Both the position numbers and the translations under genes were made by a program. From an uncultured Stenotrophomonas sp. (GTDB taxonomy: Bacteria > Pseudomonadota > Gammaproteobacteria > Xanthomonadales > Xanthomonadaceae), in NCBI RefSeq assembly GCF_913778665.1, contig NZ_CAJYVQ010000004.1, forward strand, positions 248,001 through 312,000: a DNA stretch of 64,000 nucleotides, given 5' to 3'. Positions 16,902 through 25,875 of this stretch are shown piece by piece (within the stretch, counting starts at the first letter, position 1; each line of letters begins with the position of its first letter). The notes under the pieces are model-generated. The model searched no databases. It saw only the letters and a list, made by a program, of their open reading frames with translations, and was not told where the DNA came from.

Positions 16902-17720
16902 TCAATCCCGCTGCCAAACCGCCTCGATGAAATCCACGGCATGTTTTTCGGCGATTCGGGCATAAACGCCGGGGTAGCCGGCCAGTGCGCAGCCCTCGCC
17001 CCAGCTGACAACGCCGAACTGGGTCCAGCCTTCGCGCAGCTTCAGCAGCAGTGGGCCGCCGGAATCCCCCTGGCAGCTGTCCATGCCTTCGCGGCCCGCA
17101 CAGATGACCTTGCCTCGCGACAGTTCGCCGCCATAGGCCTGCTGGCATTCAGCAAACGGAACGAACGGCACCTGCACGGTCTGCAGATGGGTGGGGAAGG
17201 CGTCGGCGCCGCTTTCGGTGGTGCCCCACCCGATTACGGTGAAATCGCGGCCGGGTTTGAGGTAGCTGGCATCCGGGCGCAACCGCAACTGCACCGGCTG
17301 GGCATCTGCCAGCGGTGTGTCCAGCTGGATCAGTGCCACATCGTGTTCCAGCGAATTGCCGCTGTCGAAAGCGGGATGGACATGGATGGCACGGATGTTG
17401 GACACGCTTGGCGAGGGTTCCGCAGGCAGCGTGGTGGCCCCCGCGAGGACGGCCAGATCAGCAGGCCGATCGCCGCGGACGCAGTGCGCGGCGGTGAGCA
17501 CCCAGGATGGTGAGATCAGTGTGCCGCCGCACCAATGGCGGTCATAGCCGCTGTCACCGCGTGACAGGCGTTGGATGCTAACCATGAACGGGTACTGCCC
17601 GGCATCGGCGGCTTCCCCACCGATGATGCGCGGGACGTCGCGGGACTCGGGTGCGGCGAAAGCGGGTGCCGCGAACGCCAGCAACAGGCCGGCAAGAAGT
17701 GCAGAGGTGCTGCGATACAT
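16902..17720 (-). CDS. Secreted trypsin-like serine protease (S1 family)
   Basis: This 272-residue protein, from ATG 17720 with GGGAG upstream, has a signal peptide (MYRSTSALLAGLLLAFAAPAFA) and a short propeptide before RIIGGEAADAGQYPF, the activation site of chymotrypsin-fold zymogens. The catalytic triad is complete: TAAHC (His), HDVALI (Asp) and GDSGGP (Ser). The residue six before the catalytic Ser is Asp (MDSCQGDSGGP), the primary specificity residue of trypsins, so cleavage after Arg or Lys is expected. Cysteines near the His and Ser suggest conserved disulfides. The product is probably periplasmic or exported. An upstream in-frame ATG at 17882 would bury the signal peptide and is rejected. 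Confidence 0.92.
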   Translation of the reverse strand: MYRSTSALLAGLLLAFAAPAFAAPESRDVPRIIGGEAADAGQYPFMVSIQRLSRGDSGYDRHWCGGTLISPSWVLTAAHCVRGDRPADLAVLAGATTLPAEPSPSVSNIRAIHVHPAFDSGNSLEHDVALIQLDTPLADAQPVQLRLRPDASYLKPGRDFTVIGWGTTESGADAFPTHLQTVQVPFVPFAECQQAYGGELSRGKVICAGREGMDSCQGDSGGPLLLKLREGWTQFGVVSWGEGCALAGYPGVYARIAEKHAVDFIEAVWQRD

Positions 17721-17939
17721 ATCCGTGTACTCCCTCTTGGATGATTGGAACCGGCGCGGCCGTGAGCGTCGCCGGTGCGTCGATTGGGAGGGAGGGGCAT
17801 CCGGATCCAGTGCGAACGTGCGCACGATTCTTCGTTGCGGGGTCGACTGCGACAGCGCAGGAACCACAAATGCGAACGCCATCCCTCACAAGCCGGGATG
17901 GCGTTCGAAGTTGCGGCGTGACCGACCGCGCAGACAGGC

Positions 17940-18665
17940 TCAGCGGGCGGCCAGAGCCGCCACGATTTCCTGCTGGATGGCACGTGCGGCGGCCTGCGGG
18001 TCGGCCGCCAGGCGGATCGGGCGGCCGACCACGATGGCGTCGGCACCATCGGCGAAGGCCTGGGCCACGCCAACGGTGCGCTTCTGGTCATCACCGACCG
18101 GGCCGCCAGGGCGGATGCCCGGGCAGACGATCGAGAACCCGGCACCGGTGGCGGCACGGATCGGGCCGGCTTCCTGGCCCGAGGCGATCACGCCATCGAT
18201 GCCGGCAGCCTGGGCGGCCAGCGCGCGCTCGACCACCACGTCCACCGGCTCGCGGTCGATGCCCATCTGCGCCAGGTCCGGGCGCCCCATCGAGGTCAGC
18301 ACGGTCACCGCCAGCAGGCGCATGTCGCTGCTGTTGGCGGCCGCGCAGGCCTCCATCATCGCCGGGTGCCAGCCATGGATGGTGGCGTAGCTCACCGGCC
18401 ACTGCGACAGGCGCTTGATCACCGCCGCGGCGGTGGCCGGGATGTCGAAGAACTTCAGGTCGACGAACACGCGCTTGTCGCGACGGGCCAGTTCGTCCAA
18501 CACCTGGAAGTACTCGCCGGAGGCCAACAGCTCCATGCCGATCTTGTAGAACGCCACGCTGTCGCCGAGGCGGTCGACCCAGTCCAGCGCCTGCACGCGG
18601 TCGGGCACGTCCAGCGCGAAGATCAGGCGCTCGTCATCGCGCAGCGGCAGCGGTGCGCGGCTCAC
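17940..18665 (-). CDS. pyrF: Orotidine 5'-phosphate decarboxylase
   Basis: The 241-residue cytosolic enzyme decarboxylates OMP to UMP, the last step of pyrimidine synthesis. The catalytic [12 protein letters not shown] motif lies near residue 70. FALDVPD near the N-terminus and the C-terminal VVGRPI phosphate-binding loop complete the TIM-barrel pattern. The start is the GTG at 18665, which overlaps the stop codon of the upstream acid phosphatase gene (GTGA, 4 bp), so translation is coupled. An in-frame ATG further up would lie inside that gene and give an unrelated N-terminus. Confidence 0.96.
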   Translation of the reverse strand: MSRAPLPLRDDERLIFALDVPDRVQALDWVDRLGDSVAFYKIGMELLASGEYFQVLDELARRDKRVFVDLKFFDIPATAAAVIKRLSQWPVSYATIHGWHPAMMEACAAANSSDMRLLAVTVLTSMGRPDLAQMGIDREPVDVVVERALAAQAAGIDGVIASGQEAGPIRAATGAGFSIVCPGIRPGGPVGDDQKRTVGVAQAFADGADAIVVGRPIRLAADPQAAARAIQQEIVAALAAR

Positions 18666-19585
18666 GGTGCGTAGTCCAGGGCAGCACGCTTGGCATCGTG
18701 GCGGGCTTGGCGCGACTGGCTGTAATCGTTGTTGAACTGGGCCGGCTCGAAACCGCCGTAGGTCGGGTTCGGCAGCATCCACCAACGTTCGCCGAACCAG
18801 TCGTGGTACTGCTGCAGCAGCGCGTCACGGCCCTCGTTGGTGTTGGCGGTCACTTCGACGAAGTCGCCCAGCTGGTCGCCGAACTGCATCAGCACGCGGT
18901 ACTTCTGGCCGGCCAGGCGGCGGCGGCAGTTCTTCTCGCTGCCGGCCTGCTCGCAGCCTTCCACCACGGTGCCCAGGCCGAGGAACACGCTGTCATCGGC
19001 CACCGGCAGGCCCTGCTCGCGCAGGTTGGCCAGGGTCGCCTCCTTCAGGTGCACGGCGCGGTTGGAGATGTACAGCAGAGTCACGCCCTTGGCGTTGGCG
19101 GCCTTGGCGAAATCGACCACGCCCGGGATCGCCTTGGCCTTTTTCTCGGCCACCCACTGGTCCCAGCTCAGCTCGTCGTACTCCTTGCCATCGCGCACCA
19201 GGCGCGCCTGGTAGGGCGAGTTGTCCAGCACGGTCTCGTCCACGTCCAGCACCACGGCCGGCTTCAGGCCCTTGGCCTCGTTGCCGCGTTCTTCCGGCAC
19301 CAGCGCGTCCCAATGGGCTTCCTTCAGCGCCGCGTCGAGGCGGTCGGCGGCAGCGCGGTAGGTCTGCTCGGTGATCGCCTTGTATTCCTGCGCGCGCTGC
19401 ATCCACAGCACCGCGTTGAGGTTGTCGTTGGCGGTCGCATCGAGCGCGCCATCGGCCTTGGCAGCGGCGGCCGGGGCCTCCGGGGCAGCAGCTTCAGCGG
19501 CAGGCGCATCCACGCGCTTGCAGGCGGACAGGCCCAGCGCCGCGGTGGCGAGCAGGGTCAGGGACAGGGAAACAGGACGACGCAT
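18662..19585 (-). CDS. Class C acid phosphatase / e(P4)-type 5'-nucleotidase lipoprotein
   Basis: The 307-residue protein has a lipoprotein signal ([12 protein letters not shown]) and an Ala-rich linker. The HAD-type phosphatase domain has the DDDD motifs: [15 protein letters not shown] (nucleophile Asp and acid/base Asp) and FGDQLGDF. The family includes outer-membrane nucleotidases that release nucleosides from nucleotides (Haemophilus e(P4)). Its gene overlaps pyrF by 4 bp, a pairing that would link pyrimidine scavenging at the envelope with UMP synthesis; that link is inference. Full length, no anomaly. Confidence 0.92.
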   Translation of the reverse strand: MRRPVSLSLTLLATAALGLSACKRVDAPAAEAAAPEAPAAAAKADGALDATANDNLNAVLWMQRAQEYKAITEQTYRAAADRLDAALKEAHWDALVPEERGNEAKGLKPAVVLDVDETVLDNSPYQARLVRDGKEYDELSWDQWVAEKKAKAIPGVVDFAKAANAKGVTLLYISNRAVHLKEATLANLREQGLPVADDSVFLGLGTVVEGCEQAGSEKNCRRRLAGQKYRVLMQFGDQLGDFVEVTANTNEGRDALLQQYHDWFGERWWMLPNPTYGGFEPAQFNNDYSQSRQARHDAKRAALDYAP

Positions 19586-19686
19586 GGATTCACCGGCAAT
19601 CAGATGTACCGGCGCATTTTACCGGCAAAGCCGGCGCCGGGACGGCTATCCTTGGCGGTTGACCCGTTGCCCTTCCGGAGGCCGCC

Positions 19687-20340
19687 ATGACCGATTCCAG
19701 CCAGACCCCCGACGTCCCCCGTCTCGACGCCGTGCAGGCCCGCCTGCTGGGCTGCCTGGTGGAAAAGGAGGCGACCACCCCGGACACCTACCCGCTGACG
19801 GTCAATGCGGCGCAGTCGGCCGCCAACCAGAAGACCGCCCGCGAGCCGGTGATGAACGTTGATGCCGGCAGCGTGCAGCATGCGCTGCGTCAGCTGGAGA
19901 CGCTGGGCCTGGCCCGCCAGCATTTCTCCTCGCGCGCCGACCGCTACGAGCACCGCCTGCAGGCTGCGCTGGACCTGACCCGGCAGCAGACCGTGCTGCT
20001 GGCGATGCTGCTGCTGCGTGGGCCGCAGACCCTGGGTGAGCTGGTCTCGCGCAGCGAGCGCCTGCACCGCTTCGCCGACACCGACGAAGCCCGCCACGCC
20101 ATCGAGCGCCTGCAGCAGCGCGCGCTGCTGGTGGTGCTGCCGCGCGCCAGCGGACAGCGCGAAGACCGCTACATGCACCTGTTGTGTGGCGAAGTGGACG
20201 GCGCGGCGCTGGCAGCGAAGTACGCCAGCAGTGGCGGCGGTGCAGAGTCGGCCGATCCCGGCCTGGCCGAACGCGTGGCCCAGCTGGAAGCGGCCGTGGC
20301 CGAGCTGCAGGCACAACTGGCCGAGCTGCGCGGCGGCTGA
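19687..20340 (+). CDS. yceH: YceH family protein (DUF480)
   Basis: The 217-residue protein opens with [29 protein letters not shown] and continues with [11 protein letters not shown], both typical of YceH. The family folds as two tandem winged-helix domains and its function is not settled. The C-terminal 40 residues form a coiled coil ([22 protein letters not shown]). A good Shine-Dalgarno (GGAGG) precedes the ATG. It ends just before a perfect inverted repeat shared with the convergent acetyltransferase gene. Confidence 0.93.
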   Translation: MTDSSQTPDVPRLDAVQARLLGCLVEKEATTPDTYPLTVNAAQSAANQKTAREPVMNVDAGSVQHALRQLETLGLARQHFSSRADRYEHRLQAALDLTRQQTVLLAMLLLRGPQTLGELVSRSERLHRFADTDEARHAIERLQQRALLVVLPRASGQREDRYMHLLCGEVDGAALAAKYASSGGGAESADPGLAERVAQLEAAVAELQAQLAELRGG

Positions 20341-20346
20341 GGCGTC

Positions 20347-20406
20347 GGGTGCCGACCGTTGGTCGGCACGGTGGCACTCTGTCGTGCCGACCAACGGTCG
20401 GCACCC
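20347..20406. repeat. Perfect 23-bp inverted repeat between convergent genes
   Basis: Arms 20347-20369 and 20384-20406 are exact reverse complements with a 14-nt spacer. Each arm is itself a hairpin (GTGCCGACC / GGTCGGCAC). The gap separates convergent yceH and the GNAT gene by 73 bp, so it can end transcription from either side. It has the architecture of a SMAG-like dimer without GTAG. Confidence 0.75.
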
Positions 20407-20413
20407 ACCACGA

Positions 20414-20944
20414 TCAAACCTCGGCCGCGCCGAGCGTGGCGTATAGGCGGCTGGGGCTGTCGATGCCCGGCAGCTGGATGACCCCGCGCTCGTGCATGCC
20501 CAAGCCCCGCAGCACCTTCGCCGAGGCGACGTTGTCCAGATCGGTGATACCGTAGAGATCCTGCAGGCCCAGCGCCGTGCGTGCGTGATTGAACACCGCC
20601 CGCGCCGCCTCGCTGGCATAGCCCTGCCCCGCGAATTCCGACAGCACCGCGTAGCCGATGTCCGGCGCCGGCAACCCATCACGGCGCACCAGCCCAGCGT
20701 TGCCCAGCCACGCGCCATCGGACAGCCGCTCGATCGCATACATGCCGAAGCCATTCAGCGCATAACTCTGCAGCACACGCAGGGCGATGTATTCGCGCGC
20801 CTGTTCTTCGTCGCGCACGTTGCGATCACCGATGAAACGCACGAAGCCCGGATCGTTGAGCAGCGCCAGCATCGCAGCCGCATCGCGGTCCGGTTCAATG
20901 GCCCGCAGCCGCAGGCGTTCGCTTTCAATGGGATGCACGGACAA
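20414..20944 (-). CDS. GNAT family acetyltransferase (RimJ/RimL type)
   Basis: The 176-residue protein matches the GNAT acetyltransferases that modify protein N-termini or small molecules with acetyl-CoA: ERLRLRAIEPDRDA at the N-terminus, IGYAVLSEFAGQGYASEAARAV (acetyl-CoA pyrophosphate loop), and NVASAKVLRGLGMHERG at the C-terminus. The substrate cannot be told from sequence. It stands alone, with repeats on both sides. Confidence 0.88.
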   Translation of the reverse strand: MSVHPIESERLRLRAIEPDRDAAAMLALLNDPGFVRFIGDRNVRDEEQAREYIALRVLQSYALNGFGMYAIERLSDGAWLGNAGLVRRDGLPAPDIGYAVLSEFAGQGYASEAARAVFNHARTALGLQDLYGITDLDNVASAKVLRGLGMHERGVIQLPGIDSPSRLYATLGAAEV

Positions 20945-20989
20945 ACCTCCAGCCAGAAGCCCCGATTGTGCCTCAGCCCCGGGCTGTTG

Positions 20990-21200
20990 CCGTGGCCCTT
21001 GATCTTCTTTTTCTTTTCCCGTGGCTGGCGCGCACGGAACCTGTCCAAGGCTGGGTAGATGGGTTGCGCAGGGGCGTGAGCCGCATGGATGCGGCGACCG
21101 AGCTTACAGGGACGTACTTGCAGCGTCCCCTGCGCAGCCCATCTGCCCGGCCAAGCACACATGCACTGCGAACGGCGCCAACCACGAGGGGCTACGCCGT
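20990..21200. repeat. Composite palindromic repeat, copy 2 (inverted)
   Basis: Located just downstream of rep. Outer arms 21057-21074 and 21127-21144 are 18 bp with one mismatch. Inside are the palindrome GCCGCATGGATGCGGC (21080-21095) and the block at 21105-21139 that matches copy 1 (9664-9696) in reverse complement. The flanks also match copy 1: a pyrimidine tract (CTTCTTTTTCTTTTCCCG) on one side and CTTGGCCGGGC in reverse complement on the other. The two copies therefore form an inverted pair 11 kb apart. Confidence 0.7.
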
Positions 21201-21207
21201 TCGCCGG

Positions 21208-23184
21208 TCAATCAAACAACGCCTCGATCGCCGCCAACCCCGCCGTCGCCCGTTCCTTCTTGCGCGCTGCATCCGCCACCGGATCGGCGCCATCGCGCTG
21301 GATCTCCTCAGCCGGAATCTCTTCGAAGAACCGGCTGGGTTTCAGCCGCACGTGCTCGCCGAACTTGCGGGTCAGCTTGCTGTAGCTCATCCACAGCTGG
21401 ATCTTGGCACGGGTGATGCCCACGTACAGCAGGCGCCGCTCTTCCTGCAGGTTGCCCTCGTCCAGGCTGACCTGGTGCGGCAGCACGCCGTCCTCGCAGC
21501 CGACGATGAACACATAAGGGAATTCCAGCCCCTTGGACGCATGCATCGTCATCATCCGCACCTGGTTGCCGCCCTCGTCCTTGTCACTGCGCGACAGCAG
21601 TGCCAGCTGGCCGGCCAGATCGGCCGCGGTGGCGCCGCGCGGGCCACCCTCGAACCACTGCGCCAGTTCCTCGATGTTGTTGGCACGGCGCTGGTAGCTG
21701 GCCTCTTCCTTGGCCTGCTGGCGCAGCTCACTCAACAGTCCCGACTCCTTGGCGACCTTGCGGATCATGTCGCCGGAACTGATCTGCCGCATCTGCGCGC
21801 GCAGGTCGCGCAGGATGTCGGTGAAGCGCGCCAGGCTGTTGGCCGCACGCGGGGGCAGCTGCTGCAGCGCGCCGATCGACTCGGCGGCATGCGCCATCGG
21901 GATGTCCTTTTCCTGCGCCAGCTCGGCCAGCCTGGCCAGCGTGCCGGCGCCCACATCGCGCTTGGGCGACTGCACCGCACGCATGAACGCGGTATCGTCG
22001 TCCGGGTTCACCAGCAGGCGCAGCCAGGCCAGCGTGTCCTTCACTTCCTGGCGTTCCAGGAACATGGTGCCGCCGGTCAGGTGGTAGGGAATGCGCAGCA
22101 GCTGCATCGCCTTTTCCAGCGGGCGCGACTGGAAGTTGCCACGGAACAGGATGCAGAAATCACTCCATGGCACGTTGCGCGACTGCGCCACGAAGGCGAT
22201 CTCGGCGGCGACCTTTTCTGCTTCGTGTTCGCTGTTGCGGCACTCCCACACGCGGATGCGCTCACCGTCGGCCTGGTCGCTCCACAACTTCTTCAGGTGC
22301 TCGTGCGGATTGTTGGCGATCAGCGCGTTGGCGGCGCGCAGCACGCGGTTCGAACAGCGGTAGTTCTGCTCCAGTTTGATGATTTCCAGCGCAGGGTAGT
22401 CACGCCCCATCTGCTGCAGGTTTTCCGGGTTGGCACCGCGCCAGGCGTAGATCGACTGGTCGTCGTCACCCACGCAGGTGAAGTTGCCCTTCTCGCCGGC
22501 CAGCTGCTTCAGCAACCGGTACTGCGCGTCATTGGTATCCTGGCATTCGTCCACCAGCAGGTAGCCGATGCGCTCGCGCCAGGCCACGGCGATATCCGGG
22601 TTCTCTTCCAGCACCTGCACCGGCAGGCGGATCAGGTCGTCGAAGTCCACCGCATTGAACGCGGTCAGGCGCAGCTGGTAGCGCTCGTAGATGCTGGCCG
22701 CTTCCTTCTCGCGGTTGCTGCGCGCGGCGGCCATCGCCTGTTCGGGCGACAGGCCGGCGTTCTTCGCGCGCGACACCAGGTTCTTCATGTCCTCGATGTC
22801 ATCGGGTTTGGCGCCGGACATCAGATCCTTGATCTGCGCAGCGGCATCATCGGCATCGAAGATCGAGAAGCCGCGCTTGAGGCCCACGGCGGCGTGTTCG
22901 ATCTGCAGGAACTTCAGGCCCAGGGCGTGGAAGGTGCAGATGGTCACCTCGTCGGCATCCTGCTCGCGCAGGCGCTTGGCCACGCGCTCGCGCATTTCCT
23001 TGGCCGACTTGTTGGTGAAGGTGATCGCCGCGATTCGGCGCGCGGGATAGCGCCCGCAGCTGATCAGGTGGGCGATCTTCTCGACGATCACGCGCGTCTT
23101 GCCGCTGCCCGCACCGGCGAGCACCAGCAACGGACCTTCGATGTGCAGGACGGCGGCGGCTTGGGGGGGATTGAGACCGTGCAT
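21208..23184 (-). CDS. rep: ATP-dependent DNA helicase Rep
   Basis: This 658-residue SF1A helicase (E. coli Rep 673) unwinds DNA 3' to 5' and assists replication forks. Motifs: Walker A GAGSGKT (about residue 25), Ia ITFTNKSAKEM, II LLVDECQDTN, III GDDDQSIYAWRGA, IV EQNYRC, V TMHASKGLEFPYVF, VI LYVGITRAK. The ATG at 23184 is chosen because it gives the normal MHGLNPPQ N-terminus; an upstream start would add 12 odd residues. No Shine-Dalgarno is present; TACAAT lies 9 nt upstream on the minus strand. It is divergent from tdk, with only about 100 bp between. Confidence 0.95.
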   Translation of the reverse strand: MHGLNPPQAAAVLHIEGPLLVLAGAGSGKTRVIVEKIAHLISCGRYPARRIAAITFTNKSAKEMRERVAKRLREQDADEVTICTFHALGLKFLQIEHAAVGLKRGFSIFDADDAAAQIKDLMSGAKPDDIEDMKNLVSRAKNAGLSPEQAMAAARSNREKEAASIYERYQLRLTAFNAVDFDDLIRLPVQVLEENPDIAVAWRERIGYLLVDECQDTNDAQYRLLKQLAGEKGNFTCVGDDDQSIYAWRGANPENLQQMGRDYPALEIIKLEQNYRCSNRVLRAANALIANNPHEHLKKLWSDQADGERIRVWECRNSEHEAEKVAAEIAFVAQSRNVPWSDFCILFRGNFQSRPLEKAMQLLRIPYHLTGGTMFLERQEVKDTLAWLRLLVNPDDDTAFMRAVQSPKRDVGAGTLARLAELAQEKDIPMAHAAESIGALQQLPPRAANSLARFTDILRDLRAQMRQISSGDMIRKVAKESGLLSELRQQAKEEASYQRRANNIEELAQWFEGGPRGATAADLAGQLALLSRSDKDEGGNQVRMMTMHASKGLEFPYVFIVGCEDGVLPHQVSLDEGNLQEERRLLYVGITRAKIQLWMSYSKLTRKFGEHVRLKPSRFFEEIPAEEIQRDGADPVADAARKKERATAGLAAIEALFD

Positions 23185-23193
23185 TGGGGGAGG

Positions 23194-23199
23194 ATTGTA
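23194..23199 (-). promoter_or_regulatory. Putative -10 box of rep
   Basis: TACAAT on the minus strand ends 9 nt before the rep ATG. With no ribosome-binding site between, the transcript would have a leader of only about 2-3 nt. Confidence 0.4.
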
Positions 23200-23273
23200 G
23201 CGGGGCCGGGTGACGACCACAGCCGGCCGCCGGTGGGGTTGCTGAACGACTTCGGTGGAGCGGGGCTGCGGCG

Positions 23274-23279
23274 TACAAT
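23274..23279 (+). promoter_or_regulatory. Putative -10 box, leaderless start of tdk
   Basis: TACAAT ends 6 nt before the ATG at 23286. A poor -35 (TTCGGT, 23251-23256) is spaced 17 bp. The predicted start of transcription coincides with the start codon. Confidence 0.5.
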
Positions 23280-23285
23280 CCGTCG

Positions 23286-23906
23286 ATGGCCAAGCTCTAC
23301 TTCTACTATTCGGCGATGAACGCCGGCAAGACCACCACGCTGCTGCAGAGCGCGCACAACTACCGCGAGCGTGGCATGCGGGTGGCGATCCTGACCCCGC
23401 GCCTGGATGACCGCGTCGGCGCCGGCGTGGTGGCCTCGCGCATCGGCCTGCGCGCCGAGGGCATGGCCTTCGACCAGGACACCGATCTGCAGCACTGGGT
23501 CGAGCAGGACCTGGCCGCGAACGGTCCGATGGGCTGTGTATTGGTGGATGAAGCGCAGTTCCTGACCCGCGCCCAGGTCTGGCAGCTCAGCGAGGTGGTC
23601 GACCAGCTGCGCATTCCGGTGCTGTGCTACGGCCTGCGCACCGATTTCCGCGGCGAGCTGTTCGAAGGCAGCCAGTACCTGCTGGCCTGGGCCGACGAGA
23701 TGCAGGAGATCAAGACCATCTGCCACAGCGGCAAGAAGGCAACGATGACGGTGCGCGTGGACGAGCACGGTCACGCGGTGCAGGACGGCCCGCAGGTGGA
23801 GATCGGCGGCAACGACCGCTATGTATCGGTCAGCCGCGCCGAGTTCAAGAAGATCACCCGCGGCGAAGGACGGATCGACCCGGCGCAGGCGCCCCTGCCT
23901 CTGTAG
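23286..23906 (+). CDS. tdk: Thymidine kinase (type II)
   Basis: The 206-residue protein (E. coli 205) phosphorylates thymidine to dTMP in salvage. The P-loop [12 protein letters not shown] is near residue 10, the Walker B segment is VLVDEAQFL, and the lasso region is [11 protein letters not shown]. Oddly, the zinc ligands are mostly gone: in E. coli-like enzymes TICxC and VCRxH supply three Cys and one His, whereas here the sequence is TICHSG and VSRAEF, leaving one Cys. The enzyme may hold its lasso domain without zinc. Gene is divergent from rep and probably leaderless. Confidence 0.94.
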   Translation: MAKLYFYYSAMNAGKTTTLLQSAHNYRERGMRVAILTPRLDDRVGAGVVASRIGLRAEGMAFDQDTDLQHWVEQDLAANGPMGCVLVDEAQFLTRAQVWQLSEVVDQLRIPVLCYGLRTDFRGELFEGSQYLLAWADEMQEIKTICHSGKKATMTVRVDEHGHAVQDGPQVEIGGNDRYVSVSRAEFKKITRGEGRIDPAQAPLPL

Positions 23907-23920
23907 GTGGTGGTTCTTTG

Positions 23921-24152
23921 GCAGGGCTTGCAGCCCTGCACCTGCTGCAAGCCAGAGCCGAAGCAACAGCAACAGCGGGCATTCCGTGGGATGGCGGGGC
24001 GGTGTGGGTCCGGTGGCGGGAGTGTCCGCGGCATGGATGCCGCGGCCAAGCACCCATGGACGGGTTTACGGCGTCTCCCGCCACCGGACCCACCCCGCCA
24101 TCCCACGCAATGCAGGACGTTGCTTCGGCAGGTGCAGGGCTGCAAGCCCTGC
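23921..24152. repeat. 232-bp nested palindrome (composite repeat, copy 3)
   Basis: Almost the whole gap between convergent tdk and opgD is self-complementary. Exact 25-bp outer arms are 23921-23945 and 24128-24152. Next are CGAAGCAAC (23959-23967) with 24119-24127. Then about 28 paired bases, 23986-24021 with 24076-24106, interrupted by one 5-nt bulge. The centre is GCGGCATGGATGCCGC (24028-24043) followed by a block ending in GGGTTTACGGCGT, resembling the cores of the 9.6 and 21.1 kb copies. Transcribed in either direction it would form a very long hairpin. No gene is present. Confidence 0.8.
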
Positions 24153-24165
24153 AAACCAGCCCTCC

Positions 24166-25770
24166 TCAGTACAGCGTGCGCTCGGGCGCACCCGCCGGCG
24201 GCGGGGTGTACTGGTACAGCCAGGTCTCGGTGAGGGTCTTGCCGCCACTGCGCAGGAACAGGCGGATATCGATCTGCTCGGTGCTGCCTTCCGGCGGCAC
24301 CAGATCGAACATCGCGCGGTAGCCGTTGATCTCGCGCAGCGGTCGCGCCGACACGATCTCGACCCGGCCACGGCTGGTTTCCACCACCGCCTCGACCTCG
24401 GCCTTGTCGATCAGCCTGGCCAGCTCGCCGCCTTCGAAGTCCACTGCGAAACGCCAGCTGAAATACTCGCGCTTCTTGCCGACCACGCCGCCCAGGCCAG
24501 TGCGGCTGGCCACGCAGTGCGCCAGCGGCGGCCGTGCCGGCGGCTCGGCGCCCCAGTAAAGGCGGTAACCGACCAGCAGCTCCTGGCCAGGCTGCGGTTT
24601 GTCCCTCGGGTTCCAGAACGCCACGATGTTGTCGAAGGTCTCGTCCACGGTGGGAATCTCCACCAGCTGCACCGAGCCTTCGCCCCACTCACCCTTGGGC
24701 TCCACCCACAGGCACGGGCGCTTCTCGTAGAACACGCCGTCGTCCTGGTAGTGATCGAAGTTGCGGTCACGCTGCAGCAGGCCGAAGCCGCGCGGGTTGC
24801 GGTCCACGAACATGTTGAAGCGCAGGTTGCGCGGGTTCAGCAGCGGCCGCCAGATCCACTCGCCGGCGCCGGTCCACAGCGACAGGCCATCGGTATCGTG
24901 GATCTCCGGGCGCCAGTCCCAGCCCATGCGGCGGTCGTTCTCGCCCACCTGGTACATGCTGGTGCACGGTGCGATGCCCAGGCGCTCGATCGGCTTGCGC
25001 GGGTACAGCGCGCTGTCGATGTCCATCAGCAGCACGTCGCCGTTGGTGATCGCGAAGCGGTAGGCGCCGGCCACGCTGGGCGAATCCAGCAGGCCATAGA
25101 CTACGATCGTTTCCGAATCGGCCGACGGCTGCTCCAGGTAATAGGCGATGAAATCGGGGAATTCCTCCGGCTTGCCCATGCCGGTATCGATCGCCAGGCC
25201 ACGCGCGGACTGGCCGTACTGGCCTTCCTTGCCGACCGCACGGAAGTAGCTGGCGCCAAGGAACGCGGCGAAGTCGCGGTCAGTGTCCTTGCGGGTGTTC
25301 AGGCGGAACCCGGCGAAGCCCAGATCGGCCGGCAGCTCGCCGTCCTTGATGCCGCTCTTGCCGTAATTGAACGCGGCGCCATCGTAGGCCAGCTCCTGTG
25401 CCTTGCCGTCGACCACGTCGAACATGCGCACCGGCGAATGGAAGTACAGGCCCAGGTGGAAGAACTTGGCTTGGAACTTGCCCGGCTGGTCCGCCCACAG
25501 GGCGTGGTCCTGGCGGTAGCCGATCGACTGGTACTGGTCCCAGTCCAGTCCTTCCAGGCGGCCCGGCAACACGCGCTTGTGGCTCTTGTAGGGCGCCTGT
25601 GCCAGCGCGCGCGCCTGGCCCTTCAGGGTGGCGAAGTCGAACGGCTGCGGCTGGCCGAGGCGGCGCAGACCCAGCTGGCCGCTCTTGCTGGCCGCGCACG
25701 CGGGCAGGGACGGCAGGCCGAATGCAGCCAGGGCGAGGGAGGCATTGCGGATGAAGTCGCGTCGTTGCAT
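24166..25770 (-). CDS. opgD: Glucan biosynthesis protein D
   Basis: This 534-residue periplasmic protein (E. coli OpgD 551) belongs to the OpgG/OpgD (MdoG/MdoD) family that shapes osmoregulated periplasmic glucans. A Tat signal (MQRRDFIRNASLALAAFGLP) is at the N-terminus, as in E. coli OpgD. Family blocks include FHLGLYFHSPVRMFDV, LGASYFRAVG, GLLDSPSVAGAYRF and FVDRNPRGFGLLQRDRNFDHYQD. No companion opgH is in this window. The gene stands alone between the long palindrome and mutM. Confidence 0.95.
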   Translation of the reverse strand: MQRRDFIRNASLALAAFGLPSLPACAASKSGQLGLRRLGQPQPFDFATLKGQARALAQAPYKSHKRVLPGRLEGLDWDQYQSIGYRQDHALWADQPGKFQAKFFHLGLYFHSPVRMFDVVDGKAQELAYDGAAFNYGKSGIKDGELPADLGFAGFRLNTRKDTDRDFAAFLGASYFRAVGKEGQYGQSARGLAIDTGMGKPEEFPDFIAYYLEQPSADSETIVVYGLLDSPSVAGAYRFAITNGDVLLMDIDSALYPRKPIERLGIAPCTSMYQVGENDRRMGWDWRPEIHDTDGLSLWTGAGEWIWRPLLNPRNLRFNMFVDRNPRGFGLLQRDRNFDHYQDDGVFYEKRPCLWVEPKGEWGEGSVQLVEIPTVDETFDNIVAFWNPRDKPQPGQELLVGYRLYWGAEPPARPPLAHCVASRTGLGGVVGKKREYFSWRFAVDFEGGELARLIDKAEVEAVVETSRGRVEIVSARPLREINGYRAMFDLVPPEGSTEQIDIRLFLRSGGKTLTETWLYQYTPPPAGAPERTLY

Positions 25771-25875
25771 GCAGGCGCGTCAGGCACGGAAGGAAGGTCG
25801 GCCATCATAGGCAGAGAAACGTTAACGGGCAGCGGAGACGCGCCCTGCCCGTTCAGCTGCCGCTGCCCGCCCGGC

